Part shown: positions 62,952-64,000 of the stretch, piece after piece
How positions within the stretch are numbered: position 1 is the first letter of the stretch
Layout of the letters: the number at the start of each line of letters is the position of its first letter
Assembly: GCF_902753875.1 (NCBI RefSeq)
Contig: NZ_CADDTS010000032.1
Location: 62,001 to 126,000, forward strand
From: Acinetobacter bouvetii
GTDB taxonomy: Bacteria > Pseudomonadota > Gammaproteobacteria > Pseudomonadales > Moraxellaceae
DNA: 64,000 nucleotides
Direction: 5' to 3'
Program-made: the position numbers and the translations under genes
Notes under the pieces: model-generated
Told to the model about the DNA's origin: nothing
What the model saw: the letters and a program-made list of their open reading frames with translations, nothing else
Databases searched by the model: none

Positions 62952-63020
62952 TTTTTACCCCTAATTTTTATTAATAATTTTTAAAGTTTGTTTTAAAAAC
63001 AATGGTTTTTTGTTGGTGCT

Positions 63021-63049
63021 ATTGTAGTTATTGTTAGTTTACTAATCAA
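63021..63049 (-). promoter_or_regulatory. Candidate sigma-70 promoter of the giant gene
   Basis: On the minus strand TTGATT (63044-63049) and TACAAT (63021-63026) are exactly 17 bases apart, with -10 five of six to consensus. The predicted transcript starts near 63014, leaving an untranslated leader of about 60 bases with the AGGGG ribosome site. Confidence 0.5.
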
Positions 63050-63081
63050 TTTTTTTAGGCATTTTTTTCATTAAAAACAAT

Positions 63082-63099
63082 AACATGAAATTTCATGTT
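63082..63099. promoter_or_regulatory. Perfect 18-bp palindrome upstream of the giant gene promoter
   Basis: AACATGAAATTTCATGTT is perfectly self-complementary. It is centred about 77 bases before the predicted transcription start, a place suited to an activator or upstream repressor dimer. The flanking DNA is very AT-rich. No regulator gene is nearby in the window. Confidence 0.45.
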
Positions 63100-63291
63100 T
63101 TTTTTCAAACTAAATAATTCTACATTTTTTTTATTCATGTGACTTCAATCACTGTAATCAACATCTCTTTTTGCACTAACCGTTTACATCATATAGATAA
63201 GAAACAACTTTACATTCTATTTTCAACTGGACTGCCACCACTCTCCTAGACCAATATCGTCTATTATTTTGTATAGGAGAGAACATTATAA

Positions 63292-63579
63292 ATGGGTAAC
63301 GATATACCCCTGAATTTAAAGATGAAGCTGTTAAATTAATTACTGAACGTGGCTATTCTGTCCCAGATGTCGTAGAACGTTTAGGTGTATCACAGCACAG
63401 ATTTATAAATAGCTAAAGACCGTAAAGACTTTATGCAATATTTCTGATGCACATGCACTTCTCGAAGCAAAGAAAGAAATCCTTCGCCTTAAAAGTCAGC
63501 TTAAACAAACTGAAGAGTAATGGGATATCTGAAAGTGAAAGCATTGCTTTCACGCCGCTTTGCAAGGCTACCCGAGTAA
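63292..63579 (+). pseudogene. IS3-family transposase orfA, broken
   Basis: Pieced across frames the product reads MGKRYTPEFKDEAVKLITER, then GYSVPDVVERLGVSQH, and later ALLEAKKEILRLKSQLKQTEE and a tail ending FARLPE-stop. This is the Tnp_1 helix-turn-helix and leucine-zipper protein of IS3 elements. One A appears to be missing at about 63298-63301 (GTAACGA for GTAAACGA), a second shift occurs near 63400, TAG replaces an expected Trp codon near 63410, and the frame breaks again at 63518-63520. It cannot be functional. Confidence 0.75.
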
Positions 63580-64000
63580 AGTATCAGTTTATCCTTGAAT
63601 ACAGCCATCAATTTAAAATTAAAATGATGTGTCGGTTTTTTAATATTGCTCGTGCTGGCTATTATGCCTTGTCGCATGAACCTGAATCAGGCAGGACGAT
63701 TGAAGACAAGCAGTTATTACAACACATCCTCTCTTTTTATGATACGAGTTATGGCATTTACGGTTATCGTCGCACTAAGCTGGATCTTAAAGAGCTGGGC
63801 GAAAGTTGTGGACCTAATCGTGTGCTAAAGATCATGAAGAACAACGACTTTGCTCCTATAAAACGCACAAGAGTTATGACTGTGGTCGCCCTTAAATCGT
63901 TCTATTCAACCATTAAAATCGAGAGTTTATTGTAAACACGCCTGATACCTCTTCAGTGACTGATTTTACCTACATACGTACATGGCAAGGCTGGCTATAT
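63576..64000 (+). pseudogene. IS3-family transposase orfB, frameshifted, 3' end outside window
   Basis: From VKYQFILEYSHQFKIKMMCR the frame gives the HTH_21 segment (ARAGYYALSHEPE, YGIYGYRRTKLDLKELGE, NRVLKIMKNNDFAPIKRTR), overlapping the orfA end by 4 bases as in IS3 elements. After about 63870 the frame is lost. The start of the integrase core resumes in another frame at 63932 (VNTPDTSSVTDFTYIRTWQG). At least one, probably several, small indels are needed to explain this. Confidence 0.78.

Larger units (their letters stand above)
62952..63227. other. AT-rich control region of the giant gene
   Basis: 276 bases with long A and T runs between the giant gene start and the IS remnant. It contains the candidate promoter and the 18-bp palindrome listed separately. 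No gene is visible. Its composition would favour intrinsic curvature and H-NS-type silencing. Confidence 0.5.
63228..64000 (+). mobile_element. Decayed IS3-family insertion sequence (runs off the window)
   Basis: A possible left end, TGGACTGCC, lies at 63228. It is followed by remnants of the two overlapping transposase genes orfA and orfB, both broken by frameshifts and a stop. The right end is beyond base 64000, so neither the full inverted repeats nor a target duplication can be checked. Confidence 0.7.

Noticed and set aside
24249..62951. CRISPR array or non-coding tandem repeats in the repeat-rich 38-kb region
   Set aside because: Repeats are at the protein-domain level (90-120 residues, diverged) in one open frame. 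There are no short identical repeats with spacers.
24249..62951. Classical RTX adhesin exported by an ABC-type I system
   Set aside because: I see no GGxGxD nonapeptide repeats in the protein, and no ABC transporter gene in the adjacent operon.
1..64000. tRNA, rRNA or riboswitch genes
   Set aside because: I found no cloverleaf-like segments with CCA ends, no rRNA sequence and no recognisable riboswitch. A computational scan could still reveal small RNAs.

Overview
The window looks like an Acinetobacter-type gammaproteobacterial chromosome. The evidence is an AT-rich base composition, housekeeping proteins typical of the group (proS, dcd, mrp/apbC, an RND pump), and a cluster of secreted proteins whose mature N-termini carry a 'LDDxxLSxVTGQ'-like motif that I associate with Acinetobacter. 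The genus is an inference; nothing in the window proves it.

Layout. 1-2771: the 3' end of an RND efflux permease, a terminator, then proS. 2831-8910 (minus): a compact four-gene run of exported proteins sharing the VTGQ-type motif. 9111-12712: dcd, a LysE-type exporter, a DUF2062 membrane protein and the Fe-S carrier Mrp. 13039-14231: two small exported proteins of unknown function. 14232-14942: an AT-rich gene-free stretch. 14943-22962 (plus): a tightly packed five-gene operon encoding a TolC-like outer-membrane channel, a HlyD-type adaptor with an extra cytoplasmic domain, a PqqD-like/M50-protease/HlyD fusion, a short SecA-like ATPase and a second periplasmic adaptor. 23089-24180 (minus): a 363-residue unknown that could be an immunity protein. 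24249-62951 (minus): one uninterrupted 12,900-codon gene filling 60% of the window. 62952-63227: its AT-rich promoter region. 63228-64000: a decayed IS3-family element running off the end.

Main result. The giant protein has no Sec signal peptide but begins with a LEPR-XLL-type motif (LEPKLLLSAD, residues 19-28). It is a chain of beta-sandwich repeats (PPC-like, 17 CARDB, 9 He_PIG-like, 8 cadherin/VCBS-like) interrupted by possible enzymatic modules: a PD-(D/E)XK nuclease-like motif, an HExxE motif and a metzincin-like HELGHTIGLSD motif. The five-gene operon beside it, tail to tail, has an outer-membrane channel, adaptors, a membrane protease and a SecA-type motor, but no ABC ATPase. My hypothesis is that the operon is a dedicated exporter in which the SecA-like protein powers transport of the giant LEPR-XLL protein through a type-I-like TolC conduit, with the M50 protein handling or processing the substrate. 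The family calls come from motifs read by eye. The functional link is inferred from proximity and architecture.
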